64,000 bases of DNA from Moraxella catarrhalis (GCF_001656295.1 NZ_LXHE01000007.1:52764-116763), one strand, 5' to 3'. Numbered from the stretch's first letter, positions 8,227 through 19,000 are shown. Program-made: numbers and translations. The notes: generated from the letters alone by a model not told the origin.

Positions 8227-9035
8227 AAGCTAAATGATTGGATAATGGTTTTGTATTGATTGACCAAATTCACAAAATTAGCGCTTGTAATTCGACCAAT
8301 CTCTTCGGCAGGTTTTTGATAAACTTTGGATAAGGCTTCAGCCACATAAGGCACAAAAGTCGGCTCATTATCTCGTCCGCGCTTCGGTACAGGTGCCAAA
8401 TATGGGCTATCCGTCTCAATCAGCACCCTATCTAAAGGCAGCTTAGCGGCGACATCTCTGAGCGCTTGTGATTTATTAAAACTGACAATCCCAGACAGCG
8501 AAATATACAGCCCCATGTCCAAGGCGCGCTTAGCAAAGGCATAATCTTCGGTAAAGCAGTGGATAATCCCATGCTCGCAGCGCTCAGCTGTCAGTACATC
8601 AAGTGTATCATCATAGGCACTGCGCGTGTGCACGATGATGGGTTTTTTGGCGATTTTACCAGCGTGGATATGCGCAGCAAAACTGTGTTTTTGGGCAGAT
8701 TGTTTATCGCTATCCCAATAGTAATCAAGCCCCGTCTCACCAAATGCCCAAACTTTTTCATCATCAAGCGACAGCAGCGCATCAGCAGTGATGCCAGCCA
8801 GCATACCTTCATCTTGACAAGGATGAATCCCCACACTCATGCCAATATCAGGCATCATCTGAGCCGATGAGCGATCCACCCAAGCGTGAATATCATCATA
8901 TTCAGACAACTGGCACATGATTGCCATGGTACGCCTCACGCCTGCTTGGTACATGGCTTTGAGCAGATTTTCAGGTCTGTTATCATAATGGTCAAGCTTT
9001 AGATAAGTCAAATGTGCATGACTGTCTGTATACAT
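8223..9035 (-). CDS. TatD-family metal-dependent hydrolase
   Basis: A 270-residue TIM-barrel hydrolase of the TatD/YcfH family, whose members act as metal-dependent DNases or on unknown phosphoesters. Metal ligands are seen in DSHAHL at the N-terminus, GETGLDYYW, the histidine of IIVHTRSAYDDTLDVL, HCFTEDYAFA, and the final aspartate of IETDSPYLAPVPKRGRDNEP. Length and motifs match the family well. It lies upstream of dusA with a 4-nt overlap. The ATG at 9035 begins the conserved YTDSHAHL strand, so the start is firm. Which paralogue (TatD, YcfH or YjjV) it represents is not certain; in many genomes the YcfH-type gene sits beside unrelated housekeeping genes as here. Confidence 0.88.
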   Translation of the reverse strand: MYTDSHAHLTYLKLDHYDNRPENLLKAMYQAGVRRTMAIMCQLSEYDDIHAWVDRSSAQMMPDIGMSVGIHPCQDEGMLAGITADALLSLDDEKVWAFGETGLDYYWDSDKQSAQKHSFAAHIHAGKIAKKPIIVHTRSAYDDTLDVLTAERCEHGIIHCFTEDYAFAKRALDMGLYISLSGIVSFNKSQALRDVAAKLPLDRVLIETDSPYLAPVPKRGRDNEPTFVPYVAEALSKVYQKPAEEIGRITSANFVNLVNQYKTIIQSFSL

Positions 9036-9104
9036 GATTTGCCCTTGATAAGTATTGGTTAATCACTTTGGTAACCTAAGTGATGTAAATTGGGGCGTAT
9101 TTTA

Positions 9105-10754
9105 TCATGTCTCGGGATTTTTTTCATGCTTTGGGGTTTTTTGGTCATGATTTTGATGTACCGTAATGGATTGTGATGGTAAAGCATGTTCAATATGATA
9201 ACTTTCTAAAAATTTTAATATCTCCAAAATCAGTACCGATTGTTTGGCATAAAAATCTTGAGCACCATCAGCATCAATATAAGCACGCATCTCAATCACA
9301 TAACACTCTTGACGCAACTGCTTAATCCAAACTTGATTCCATTCATGGTTGGTCAGCCGATGCGTTGCCAAAAATTCTTGTAAATTGGTTATCATTCGCT
9401 CAATTTCTGCTAAATCAGCGGTACGCTTGATGAATAAATCATGCAAAAAATAAAACATATCCCTTGCAGTAAAGTTTTCAATCTGTAGCGATGAAAATTC
9501 ACCATTTGGCACAGTCACAACTGTTCGGTTTAGGGTGCGGATACGAGTTGAGCGAATACCAATATCAATCACCGTACCTTCATAAGTACCAAATTTACAA
9601 TAATCCCCCACATACACAGGGCGGTCGGCAACCACCACAACCGAACCGATGAGATTTTCAAGCGTTTTTTGAGCACCAAAAGCCAGTGCCAGACCGCCGA
9701 CACCTAGGGCTGCAATCCCTGTGGTCAAATCAAATCCAAGATTGCCAAAAATTAAAATCACTGCCAAAATAATCATCAAGGCTTTGGCAATTTTTCTGAG
9801 TAGGTTTAAAATAGAAACCTGTTCAGGTCGACCTCGTTTTAATGAATTTGCCTCAGCACGGCGAAATACGCTGTCAAGCAGACGAAGCATCAGCCAAGCA
9901 GTCGCACCCCAAGCGACAATATCCTTAATCCGACCAAATGAACTTCGCAATGTCAAAGGCACGCCAACACTAATCATAATTATCGGTAAGATTAACGATA
10001 AAACCACCAAAGACAACGGCATAATCACACTGGGCATAATGCGAAAAGGTTTTTTGGTGAGTGTGGTGTACAGCCACTTACTCACCCAATACAGCACCCA
10101 CACCACCAAATTGATCGCCAAATATAGCCCAATCACCAAGATGCCAAGAGACACCAATTCAAGCCAATGCTTGGTTTGGCTATGCGTGCCTGGCTGCGAT
10201 AATTTGAGCCGCTCTGACAGGGTTTGGGCGTGGATGGTCTTTTCGGGTAATGCCGCCAAAGTCTGCGATGACACTTGCCAAAACACCATGCCATCCTCGC
10301 TTACACGCCGATTGAGCAAAATATCGATATTGTCGTTCATCAGCCGAAGCTCGCCGACTTTATCAATATCGCTTGGCAGGTTATCAGACAGATCGCCCTC
10401 GCTGACGCCACTAATTTGCAGGTCTTGATACAGCTTACCGCCTGCATCCAGTGCGATCACCAAATGCTCAACAACTTCATAGTTGGGCGTTTTGGTGCTT
10501 GCCAAATATCGTCCGTCCAAATAGTTGGCGGCAAGCTCGTAGTCTTCTGACGCGATCGCTCGCAAAAGCCCCTGCACCGCCCCTCGTGGCGTTTCACGCC
10601 CGAAGCTGTCCACGGGAATCTCGGCGGATTTTTCTTGAGTGTTTGATAATAGCTTGGCAGTCGTGGCATGGCTTGGCGTTGGTATTATTACCATTAACAG
10701 AACCATCACCATGCCTGACAGCACCATACCGATTTTTTTAGCCATCTTTTGCAC
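9105..10754 (-). CDS. MscS-family mechanosensitive ion channel, large form
   Basis: An inner-membrane mechanosensitive channel of about 550 residues that should release osmolytes on hypo-osmotic shock. An N-terminal signal peptide (ending near SHATTA) and a periplasmic region of about 170 residues precede the membrane part. Hydrophobic helices follow at about 195-220, 240-270 and 280-300, and then the pore-lining TM3 with the glycine/alanine-rich GIAALGVGGLALAFGAQKTLENLIGS. The beta domain has DRPVYVGDYCKFG and GTVIDIGIRSTRIRT. The C-terminal tail is unusually rich in His/Lys. I prefer GTG 10754 because GGTGA lies 6 nt upstream; GTG 10760 and ATG 10745 are alternatives. The protein resembles the MscM/YnaI size class rather than small MscS. 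Confidence 0.85.
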   Translation of the reverse strand: MQKMAKKIGMVLSGMVMVLLMVIIPTPSHATTAKLLSNTQEKSAEIPVDSFGRETPRGAVQGLLRAIASEDYELAANYLDGRYLASTKTPNYEVVEHLVIALDAGGKLYQDLQISGVSEGDLSDNLPSDIDKVGELRLMNDNIDILLNRRVSEDGMVFWQVSSQTLAALPEKTIHAQTLSERLKLSQPGTHSQTKHWLELVSLGILVIGLYLAINLVVWVLYWVSKWLYTTLTKKPFRIMPSVIMPLSLVVLSLILPIIMISVGVPLTLRSSFGRIKDIVAWGATAWLMLRLLDSVFRRAEANSLKRGRPEQVSILNLLRKIAKALMIILAVILIFGNLGFDLTTGIAALGVGGLALAFGAQKTLENLIGSVVVVADRPVYVGDYCKFGTYEGTVIDIGIRSTRIRTLNRTVVTVPNGEFSSLQIENFTARDMFYFLHDLFIKRTADLAEIERMITNLQEFLATHRLTNHEWNQVWIKQLRQECYVIEMRAYIDADGAQDFYAKQSVLILEILKFLESYHIEHALPSQSITVHQNHDQKTPKHEKNPET

Positions 10755-11081
10755 AATCACTCACCATAGCTTCATTGACAGACTTAGATTTTTACTAATC
10801 ATAAAGCATTATAATTTAAATAGTCATGAAAAACCATGACCAAAAATAAACCTAATTTTCATTAAATATCATTTAATCATTTATTATTTTAATTTTAATA
10901 ATTAATATTACAATACTACCAAATGGCAAGCAATAACTAAGCAATAATAATGGCAGATAATGAAAACTCATCATCTGCCATCGTTGCTATCAATCATTGG
11001 CATGGCTTGGGCGTATCATCTTAATCATTCATATTTGATTAAGTATCCACCCCATCAGCCAAACCAAACATTGTGTTTAAA
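10755..11081. other. Intergenic region between the MscS gene and tbpB
   Basis: This stretch of about 330 nt is very AT-rich between 10840 and 10920. It holds the likely channel-gene promoter (a TATAAT on the minus strand near 10820) and the tbpB terminator hairpin listed separately. I see no supported ORF in it. Confidence 0.5.
10950..10981 (-). terminator. Hairpin downstream of tbpB
   Basis: The arms ATGGCAGATAATGA (10950-10963) and TCATCATCTGCCAT (10968-10981) pair over 14 bp with one mismatch around an AAAC loop. On the minus strand the stem is followed by TTATTATTGCTT. It lies about 100 nt past the tbpB stop and is the best candidate terminator for that gene. Confidence 0.55.
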
Positions 11082-13261
11082 TTACTGCTTAACTTCTTGT
11101 TTTCTTGCACCAAAAACCACAGATGCACTACTGTCTTTGTCTTGACTTCCAACATCATTGCTCTTATAGGTAAATGAGCCACCAAGTTCATTAGCCTGTG
11201 GACCATAAAATCCACCTGTAACTACAGCATCTTTAACAATTACCCGACCGCTTTCACTGTTCTTACTGTCAAGCTTTAACCCACCTGTTTTAATATCTGG
11301 TGTATTGGCTTTACCACTAAAACCATTGCCATTAATCGTAGCGGTAATATCAAAAGCGGATTTGCCATCACTGCTTGTATTTGGAATAAGCTTACCAGTC
11401 AGGCTTTTTTTAGCAAAGTCTACATCAAACTCGGCACGGTTGGCATTATCAGCAAATTGTTGGGCTTCATAGCCTTTGCTGGTATTGCTAGAGCCCGTAA
11501 CATAGCCTGCCCATGTACCACGATATTTAGCATTTCCTTCAACTGGCATGGCTTTATCACCTTTGGTAGCGGTGCGTTCGCCTTGTAAAAAGACGCTATT
11601 ACTATCACCAATACTCAGTGAGCCAAATTTGAGATGCTCAAGATTGCTACAACAAAATTGTACCTGAACCTTATCATTCACCATCAAAGTCTCGCCTGCT
11701 TGATTGGTGGTGGTGGCTGGCTTTTCTTTATCAATGGTTTTTACAAAATCATTACCTTGAGTAAGGTCTATCACAGTAGAACCCAAGACCAATTTATTAA
11801 TATTGCCAAAGTTATCCAGTTCTTTTTTACTATTGGCGGTAAAGGCGGGGTTGGTCGTACCAGATTTATTAAATGTTCCAAGTGCGTAGGCATCTAAGAT
11901 GGCTTCGGTTGGTTTGGCTTCGCCCTCTTGTTTAGCACCAAAGACACCAAAGAGTTTGTTGTCATTGGTTAAGAATTTACCTGCCAGCTCCTCGCCTTTT
12001 GGTCCATAAAAACCACCTTCTAGCCTATCATTGGCACACTGGTAAAGGGGTGTTTGCTTGTGTCATCTTTATTGCTTGCGGTGGCACTGCCACGGAAACG
12101 GTTGCCGTGGATATCAGCCTTAATATCGTAGCGTTTGGTTTTCGTAACCTTGCTCTTATGGCTGTCTTGTAGGTTACTAAACAGCTCACCTGTTAGGCTC
12201 TTTTTACTAAAATCTACCGTAAATTCACTGCTATGACCATATTCACCGCTATGACCATCAGGGGCAGAGTCTTCTTTAGTTAATAAGCGGTTGTATTCAT
12301 CTTTTGAAGATGCTCCATACCACCAGCCTGCTTGATAAGTTTCTTTCACTTCGCTAAATCGGTTTCTTTGTTTGGCAACATCGGTCATAAAGTCCCAATG
12401 TCCTTTATATTTAACCGCATCTTGTGTGGGCAGCTCTTTGGCGGTCGTTGTGCCATTATAAAACACACCGCCCACAGGACCTGAATTCCAAAGTTTTGGT
12501 TCATCTGTTTTTTTGACGGTTAGATAATTGGCATCATTCACCAAGTAGTAACCATAATCAACATATTTTAAATCTCGTGTGGTTGCTTTGGTTGTTTCGT
12601 CATTTGAATGGAAAGTTTTTGCTTTCATCGATGATAATACTTGCTGAAATTCAGGGCTTTTACGCACATCTTCTTTGATTTGTTTGGCAAGTTCTTCATT
12701 GGAGATTTCTTTATTATCTCTCTTAATTCTGTCACCGATGGCATTTTTATCCGCTCCATCCATTTTTGCCATATAGCCATCAAGCAATTTATTTTCTACA
12801 TCTAACGAAAATGGCAATGGCGATTTTTTACCTTCTGCAACTTGTTTTTTACCGTCTAAGGTAATGATATTATTTTCATTCAATGGCGTGTTTTGTGGGT
12901 CGTATAGATTAATTTTACTCAAAGCCATGCCATAACCCATGGCAGGTTCTTGAATGCCTAAAACTTCAGCTTTTTCATTTTTATCAGTTGGCACATCTTG
13001 ATATTTTGGTTCTGGTGTGCTGGCACTGCCTGCACCAGAGCTTGCACCGCCTGTATTGCCTGCATTGGCTGTATTATCAGTGCTGCTTGCACCGCCAGTA
13101 CCGCTACCAGCATTACCTGCACCGCCAGCATTACCTGCATTGCCTGCATTTGGGATGGGCGTAGGGGCAGGTGGATTTGAACCACCACTGCTGCTACCAC
13201 AAGCGGTTAATAAGACGGCAGAGATTGCCACACACAGTGTGGTTAAAGGAATGTGCTTCAT
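11082..13261 (-). pseudogene. tbpB: Transferrin-binding protein B, frameshifted
   Basis: TbpB is the surface lipoprotein that captures iron-loaded host transferrin and presents it to TbpA. The reading frame starts at ATG 13261 with a signal peptide and lipobox (LTACG, Cys near residue 21). A low-complexity Gly/Asn/Ala anchor (residues about 23-85) and the N-lobe follow. After residue 408 or so (SKHPFTS) the frame runs into TAG. Removing one missing base fixes this: an extra T between 12036 and 12037 restores a frame reading DANDRLEGGFYGPKGEELAG and then, with no further stop, the C-lobe to FGARKQEVKQ at 11082. The repaired protein would be 726 residues, close to the usual 700 or so. The site is not a homopolymer. 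Either the strain lacks the C-lobe, or this is a sequence error. Annotators would otherwise see two ORFs (12020-13261 and 11082 to about 11792). Confidence 0.88.
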
Positions 13262-13427
13262 AAAATAATCCTCTGATGGGTTGATGGTATTATCTAAAAA
13301 AGTCTGTTAATGCCTATTTTGGCATGCTGACAATGTGCATTTGGCGTATTTGTTTGGGCATTTATGATAAATGCGTTTGTGATGGACAAAATACGGCAAA
13401 TTTACATTGATAAATAATAGCATAAAC

Positions 13428-13446
13428 AATAACAATTATCATTAAA
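13428..13446 (-). promoter_or_regulatory. Fur-box-like operator upstream of tbpB
   Basis: Read on the minus strand, the 19-mer matches the Fur consensus GATAATGATAATCATTATC at 14 of 19 positions by my count, including the core TAATGATAAT and TTAT. It lies about 170 nt before the tbpB start. Iron repression of tbpB by Fur is known in related bacteria; binding here is inferred. The region is AT-rich, which raises the chance of a fortuitous match. Confidence 0.55.
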
Positions 13447-13523
13447 TTTGTAATTTTTTTTCTTGATATTGTCTATGATGGCACATTTTTTTACAAAAAC
13501 AAAAGCAGGGCGTGCTTATCCCA

Positions 13524-15035
13524 TCAAAAAATGCGACTAAACTCAACAAACATTTGATTTTTATGGTAATTTGCCTTAATGTCATTGCTTTTATTGATGT
13601 TTGTGCTGATGGTCAGCCGTGGCGTGATGCCCCATTTGTGAATGTCTCTGTGCCAAAATGATAAAGACGCTTGCATTTGTTTATCATGGCGAATTTGTCC
13701 GCCGCTGGTTAAGTTTGCCCCTTGGTAATGGCGTTTATTGATGCTGATTTGGGCACGGCTTGAAAGACCGCCCGCCCATTCTTGCCCCCACGCTGTGCGT
13801 ATGCCACGGCGTTGATAGCTGTCAGATGGGTCTTGTGGCACTTTTTCATCATAAAAGTCTGCCCCCAAAAGATAATAGCGTGTGGCACTTGGGTAATAAA
13901 TCAATGATGTGCTGTATAAAGTGTTGTTACTGTCAGCCCTAGGTGTCCGATGGTTGGTTAGGCGTGATATGTCTATGGCGTTTAGGCTTTGAAATTTTGG
14001 ATTGATTCTATAATCAGCTGACATGCGTATGCCTATGGTGTCGGTATAACGCTCATGCCCATAAAATCTTTTTTCACCATAGACCTCAATGCCAAGGTCT
14101 TTTTTGGCATCAGCAAAGCCCAAATTTGCCCCCAGTCTGCCCCAATGGTCGTTGTATTTTTTGTGATTTTGATGGTGTTTGCCATAGATTTGGGCGTTCG
14201 CTCCCACATATGCCCCTTTGGGCAAAGACCACTTTTTATCCGCCCCTAATTGATAGCTTAGGGTGATGGCATCAATGGGTTTGTCAAAAGTCCATTGACC
14301 TTGCGTGGTGTTTTTGGGCACCTGATTGATGTTGTCTTCTTTGGCCAGATTCATGCCTGCTTGCCATGTCCATGAATCTCGTTGTTTTAACGCTTGTCTG
14401 TACTGCCCAACAACCTGTCGCACATCATCTGGTAAGTTGTCAGCATGTAATTTATTAAACTGGTCAAGGGCGGCTTCGTTTTGTTTGTCCATAAATAACG
14501 CCCTTGCCAGATGAAAACGCACCACATTATATTCAGGCACGATGGCGATGATGCGACGCAGCTCATCAATGGCTGCTTTGGCGTTGCCTTTGTCCAAGGC
14601 AGCCAGTGCATTGGCATACCCAAGTAAAATGCCATTTTGATGGTCTTTGGGCAGTTTTTGATAAATGGGCAATAATGCGTGAACGCCTGCCATATGATTG
14701 GTCATGACAGCAGAATTTAGGGCGTGATTGAGCAAATCGGGGTTATCAAGCAGTAACGCTTCATCGGCGATGAGCGTGTCTTCGGCAGGATTTGGTGTTT
14801 GTGCCAGTGTTGGTTCTGTTGTTGGTGTTAATGTACCATGGGGCAATAGTTCAGGCTGAGCATGGTTAATGATGGGTTCAAGGGCGGTTATTTCTTGATT
14901 GATTGGCTCTTGATTGTCGGTGCGACCATCATCGGCATGGCTGATATGAGCGATTAGAAAAGTCAAGCCAACCATAAAAATTTTTATGGGTGTTTTGGTG
15001 GGGGTGAATGTGGTATAAACAGGCGTGATTGTCAT
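13524..15035 (-). CDS. Surface lipoprotein assembly modifier (Slam, DUF560)
   Basis: Slam proteins are outer-membrane translocators that carry specific lipoproteins, such as TbpB, across the outer membrane for surface display. The 503-residue product has a signal peptide (ending about HISHADDG), an N-terminal helical region with TPR-like repeats (about residues 100-220, including GKAKAAIDEL-type helices and YNVVRFHLARALFMDKQNEA), and a C-terminal barrel of about 14 strands rich in aromatic/polar alternation that ends in FVEFSRIF with a terminal phenylalanine. I chose ATG 15035 because AGGAG lies 6 nt before it; the ATG at 15062 has none. It sits between tbpA and tbpB, as expected if TbpB is its client. 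With tbpB frameshifted, its local substrate may be absent. Confidence 0.87.
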   Translation of the reverse strand: MTITPVYTTFTPTKTPIKIFMVGLTFLIAHISHADDGRTDNQEPINQEITALEPIINHAQPELLPHGTLTPTTEPTLAQTPNPAEDTLIADEALLLDNPDLLNHALNSAVMTNHMAGVHALLPIYQKLPKDHQNGILLGYANALAALDKGNAKAAIDELRRIIAIVPEYNVVRFHLARALFMDKQNEAALDQFNKLHADNLPDDVRQVVGQYRQALKQRDSWTWQAGMNLAKEDNINQVPKNTTQGQWTFDKPIDAITLSYQLGADKKWSLPKGAYVGANAQIYGKHHQNHKKYNDHWGRLGANLGFADAKKDLGIEVYGEKRFYGHERYTDTIGIRMSADYRINPKFQSLNAIDISRLTNHRTPRADSNNTLYSTSLIYYPSATRYYLLGADFYDEKVPQDPSDSYQRRGIRTAWGQEWAGGLSSRAQISINKRHYQGANLTSGGQIRHDKQMQASLSFWHRDIHKWGITPRLTISTNINKSNDIKANYHKNQMFVEFSRIF

Positions 15036-15062
15036 GACAGCTCCTATCAAAAAAGCGAGCAT

Positions 15063-15565
15063 ATTTTACCATTTTTTATGGTATTTAAAAATACAAATAT
15101 GAATGATTATTAATTAATTTACAAAATTAGTCGCTTAATTGGCGTCTGATTAACACAACCTGATGATAAATAAGATACCATTGATGGTTTTTTATTCATT
15201 ATTTGATACAGTATAACGCTTTATTCATATTATCATTAGCCATAAGGTTACAAATTAGCCATCAGTTTACAATTGATAATAATGACCGACAATTATTTTA
15301 CAAATCATCTATGAAATACTACAGACATCTGGAGAAATATCCGTAAAATACGAAATCTGTTTACCGCTATGATAAAGATGACTTATGATGCTCAAATCAA
15401 ACAAGCATTGAGATTAACAAAGTCATCATCATAGAACAAACAGAGCATTGTGCCTATTTGCCATTGGGCAAAAGGCATTTAACCCACTTGTGATTGATGG
15501 TTATCACGACACAGTTATTTATAACGATAAACATGAATTACAATGATAATAATTAGGAAACTACT
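15063..15565. other. Divergent intergenic region between slam and the PepSY gene
   Basis: About 500 nt with no convincing gene. It must contain the slam promoter (minus) and the PepSY promoter (plus). Fur-like A/T patterns occur at both ends: one near 15090-15115 on the minus strand (about 11 of 19 matches) and one near 15270 (about 12 of 19), both weak. The middle (15310-15480) contains short interrupted frames only, such as a 12-codon frame near 15311, and could be decayed sequence. Confidence 0.45.
15539..15557 (+). promoter_or_regulatory. Fur-box-like site overlapping the PepSY gene leader
   Basis: The 19-mer at this position matches the Fur consensus at 14 of 19 positions by my count, centred on AATGATAAT. 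It ends within the ribosome binding site (TAGGAAA) of the PepSY gene, 8 nt before the ATG. If functional it would block transcription elongation or a very close promoter. It may be chance in AT-rich DNA. Confidence 0.4.
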
Positions 15566-15883
15566 ATGAAAAATTTAACTAATAAACTATTGGCTGGCGT
15601 GTTAAGTGCTGCTGTTTTGTTGCCTGCCGTTGGCTTCTCTACCACCGCAGTTGCTAATGACCGTATTAAAGCACAAGCTTATGGCGATGTCAATTTTAAC
15701 CAAAATCGTCAAAAAGCCATTCAAATGCTTGCTGCTCGTGGCTATCAAGTTTCTGATATAGATGTTGATGACTTTTTAGGCAAGCCTGTTTTTGAAATTG
15801 AAGCCTATAAAAACGGTCTTGAGTATGACATCGTACTTGAATACCCATCACTTAAAATCATCAAAGAGCAGCGTGATTACTAA
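15566..15883 (+). CDS. Secreted PepSY-domain protein (105 aa)
   Basis: A small periplasmic protein with a clear Sec signal peptide (basic MKNLTNK, hydrophobic core, cleavage after TAVA about residue 31). One PepSY domain follows: QNRQKAIQMLAARGYQVSDIDVDDF and then the strand-rich KPVFEIEAYKNGLEYDIVLEYPSLKIIKEQRD. PepSY domains are thought to bind or inhibit peptidases or to act as periplasmic sensor or ligand-binding modules; no enzymatic role is known. It lies on the opposite strand, inside the tbp locus between tbpA and slam, behind a Fur-box-like sequence. It faces tbpA convergently across a strong terminator. A link to iron is suggested by position only. Confidence 0.8.
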   Translation: MKNLTNKLLAGVLSAAVLLPAVGFSTTAVANDRIKAQAYGDVNFNQNRQKAIQMLAARGYQVSDIDVDDFLGKPVFEIEAYKNGLEYDIVLEYPSLKIIKEQRDY

Positions 15884-15940
15884 TAAATTAATGACTAATC
15901 ATGAATGATGACCGCTAAGAGCATCACTTAGCGATGATAA

Positions 15941-15973
15941 AATAAAGCCCTCATGGTAAATGGGGGCTTTATT
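15941..15973. terminator. Bidirectional terminator between the PepSY gene and tbpA
   Basis: AATAAAGCCC (15941-15950) pairs perfectly with GGGCTTTATT (15964-15973) around a 13-nt loop, with A/T-rich flanks on both sides. It lies between two convergent stop codons and can serve both. Confidence 0.7.
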
Positions 15974-16031
15974 CATTGGTTGATTGGGGTGTATGCCACA
16001 ATCAACCAAAACCACTGATTAAAAGTGCAGG

Positions 16032-19000
16032 TTAAAACTTCATTTCAAGTGCCAATTGATAATTGCGTCCAGGAGCGGCATAGCGACCATAATGCTTATC
16101 TTGGCTAAGTCCTGTATGCTGATTGACCGCCCCTTCTGCTGTTTGGCGTAAAGCCTCCCAAGTGGTGTAATAGGTATCAAATACATTATACACGCCAGCA
16201 CGCAAGGTAAAGTTATCTTTTATGTTCACATAACCTGACAAATCAAGTGTTCGCCACGGCGTGGATTTTGCTTTGGTGGCTTGTTTTGTTTGAATGTTGC
16301 CATTACCTAAGTTCTTATCTGCCACAATCTCGCTTGGATTTTTGGCATCAGAATGGGTAAACATGGCGTTTGCTCCCCATTTTTGGCTTGGGGCATCATA
16401 GCCAAGCCCCACCACATAACGAGATGGCTGAATGGCATCAAACAGCATGTTTGTTCCTGCCAAAGTTGGGTTTAAGGTTTTGCCTTTAACATCAACTTTG
16501 TTATAAGCCAGTGTTGAGTATAGTCCATAGGGAATGCGACTATTGACAGCGTTTAGGTCAAGTCTGCCAAGAATGTTAATGCCTGTCAAATCAGCATCTT
16601 GTCCATTATGAAAGCCCAAATCACCTTTACCACGCTGTTTGCCTGCATCAGCACCTTTGGTCAAGGTTCTAATCTCTTCACTTTTACCAACAATCAAATC
16701 GGTATAGCGATTTTTAAAATAACTAATCTCAAGGCTGCCTAAGTGGTTATATAAAGTCGCTCCGATTTCTTGGTTAAAGGATTTTTCAGGTTTTAGCTTA
16801 GTTTGATGGACAGTCTGTTCACAGGTGTACCAAAGACCCTTACAGCCATGTTGCGTGCCTTTACCGATGGTTACGCCAAAGCGTTCGCCATACATTTCAG
16901 AAAAACTTGGCATGCGAAAGCCTTGCGAGCTTCTATAAGCGATGTCCAGCCAGTTGGTGGGCTTGACCACCACGCCAAAATTCCAAGACAGCTGGTTGCT
17001 GGCACTGTTGTCCACCAAAGGCACATCAGATTTGTGTTTGATTCTGTCATAGCGAGCACCCAACCCCAAATCAATATATTTATTGATGGTCATGTTGTCT
17101 TTTAAAGCAATGAAATAATTATCACCGCTGATGTGGCGAGTGGTTGAGCAATCAGCATAGCTGTTGGTCTCGCTATATTTGCATTTATCATCTTTGACCA
17201 CAGTCGCTTGATTTGGCTGATAGATATTATCCGTGCCTTTATTGGCGTTTTGTCGGCTGTTTTTATTGGTCCAATCCGCCCATTGTTTGCGTAGCTCTAC
17301 ATAAGCATCAAAGCCCAGTCTGTCTATCTTGTCGTATGTTTCTTTATCCAAACTTTGTTTGATTTTCTCAAAGGGTTTTAGGGTGCTGTTGGGGTTTTTC
17401 TTATCATATTGGTCAATGATGGCTTGATAATTAATCTTATCGGTATTGGTTTGGTTGTATTGCTCTATGCCTTGCTTGATGGCAAAGTTTTGATAAGTGC
17501 TGTTTTTGGCGTTACAAGCCTGTGGATGGTCATGACCTTGATGATCAAGGCAAATGACTTGATTGCCTGAACCTAAAATGGGCTTAAACTTATCTGGCAA
17601 AGGGTTACTTGGTGGGGTGTAATCAAGTTTTTGATAAGATTGATGGGTTGCCAAACGATAATCTTCACGGCTAAGGCTTGAATTGAATTTATCATAGCCA
17701 ACTTGCAGATTGATGTGATGATGCGTACTGCCCAACGCCAGTTTTTTGTTAAAGACGGCTTTGATTAAATTGTGCTGTTCTTTGTAAGCGTTGTTATCCA
17801 CCTCTTTTACCGAAAAAGGTTTATTGACATCAGGCGTACAATTTTTGTCAATGTGCGGATAGGTTGAACAGTGCGTGTTGGTCAGCTGGCTGCGTAGCGT
17901 AATGTCTTGCTTGTCATAAGACACACGCACATCATCAAACCATTGATTTTCACCTTTGCTGTCATAAACATATTCAAGCCCTAGGCGGTCTTTTTGGTGT
18001 TTTTCGTCATAAAATACGCCATGAGCATAGTTGATGCCATAACCTGAATTTGCCCCAATGGCATCACGAATGCGTTCACCAAGGTTATTGCCTTGATAAT
18101 AGCCATTTCTTTGGGCAAGGTTGGTGATGCTTGATTTTTCAATGTCATGAACCGTCAGATAAGCAGGCACGGTTTTATCTTGCATGGCATAGTTTTGTTT
18201 GGTGATTTCATACACACCACCGACATAGTGCTTATCGTTTAGCTGATAACCTGGGCGAAGTAGCAAGGATTTGCTGTCTTGGGTGAGCGGGTTTGGGATA
18301 AGGCGGTTAGGGCCTGTATAATCTTTGACATTTACCTTATCACGCACATTGGTTGGCTTGGCTTGAAGTTTGGTTTGACCGCCAGAGGCACACGCTTCAT
18401 AATTACCATTGGCACATTCATTTGCTATTAAAAATGTTCGGTTATTTGGGTCAGTGGTTGCCACCGCTCTATCAAAACTTTGGCTGCCCTGATAGGCATC
18501 ATCATGTGCCTTGTATTCTTGACCACGGCGGTCGGTGTAGATGACAAGACCGCTAAAAGAACCCGCCTTGCCTGCTGCTGCCACAGAATTAACCCATGCG
18601 TTATTTTTACTGGCATAGGCGGTTTTGGTCTGCACGCCCCAATCTTTACCATCTTTGATGATGTCATCGGCGGTTTTGGTAACAAATGCCACAGAGCCAG
18701 ATAATGCCCCAGAGCCATGTTCACTTGAATTTGCACCTTTACTAATCTCAATGGAGCGGACATTTTCGTATTCTATTTCGTTGATTGCCCCACCTGCGGC
18801 ATAATTTTTGCCTGCCACAGGACCTTGTAGGGCATAGTGCTGGGCTTGATTGATGCCATCAACCAATACCGCCACACGATTTTTATCCATACCACGAATA
18901 GAATAGCCCGAGCTTGCCCCACGACCTTGCTCAACCACAGCAATGCCAGGGTCATAGCGTGTTAAGTCTCGAATATTTAGTACTTGTTCTTTATTGATGG

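Noticed and set aside
9721..10428. Plus-strand 235-codon frame opposite the MscS channel gene
   Set aside because: Shadow frame of the channel gene; no start signal and no family.
12998..13268. Antisense frames rich in Ala, Pro and Cys over the tbpB anchor
   Set aside because: Produced by the repeated Gly/Asn/Ala codons of tbpB; no ribosome site.
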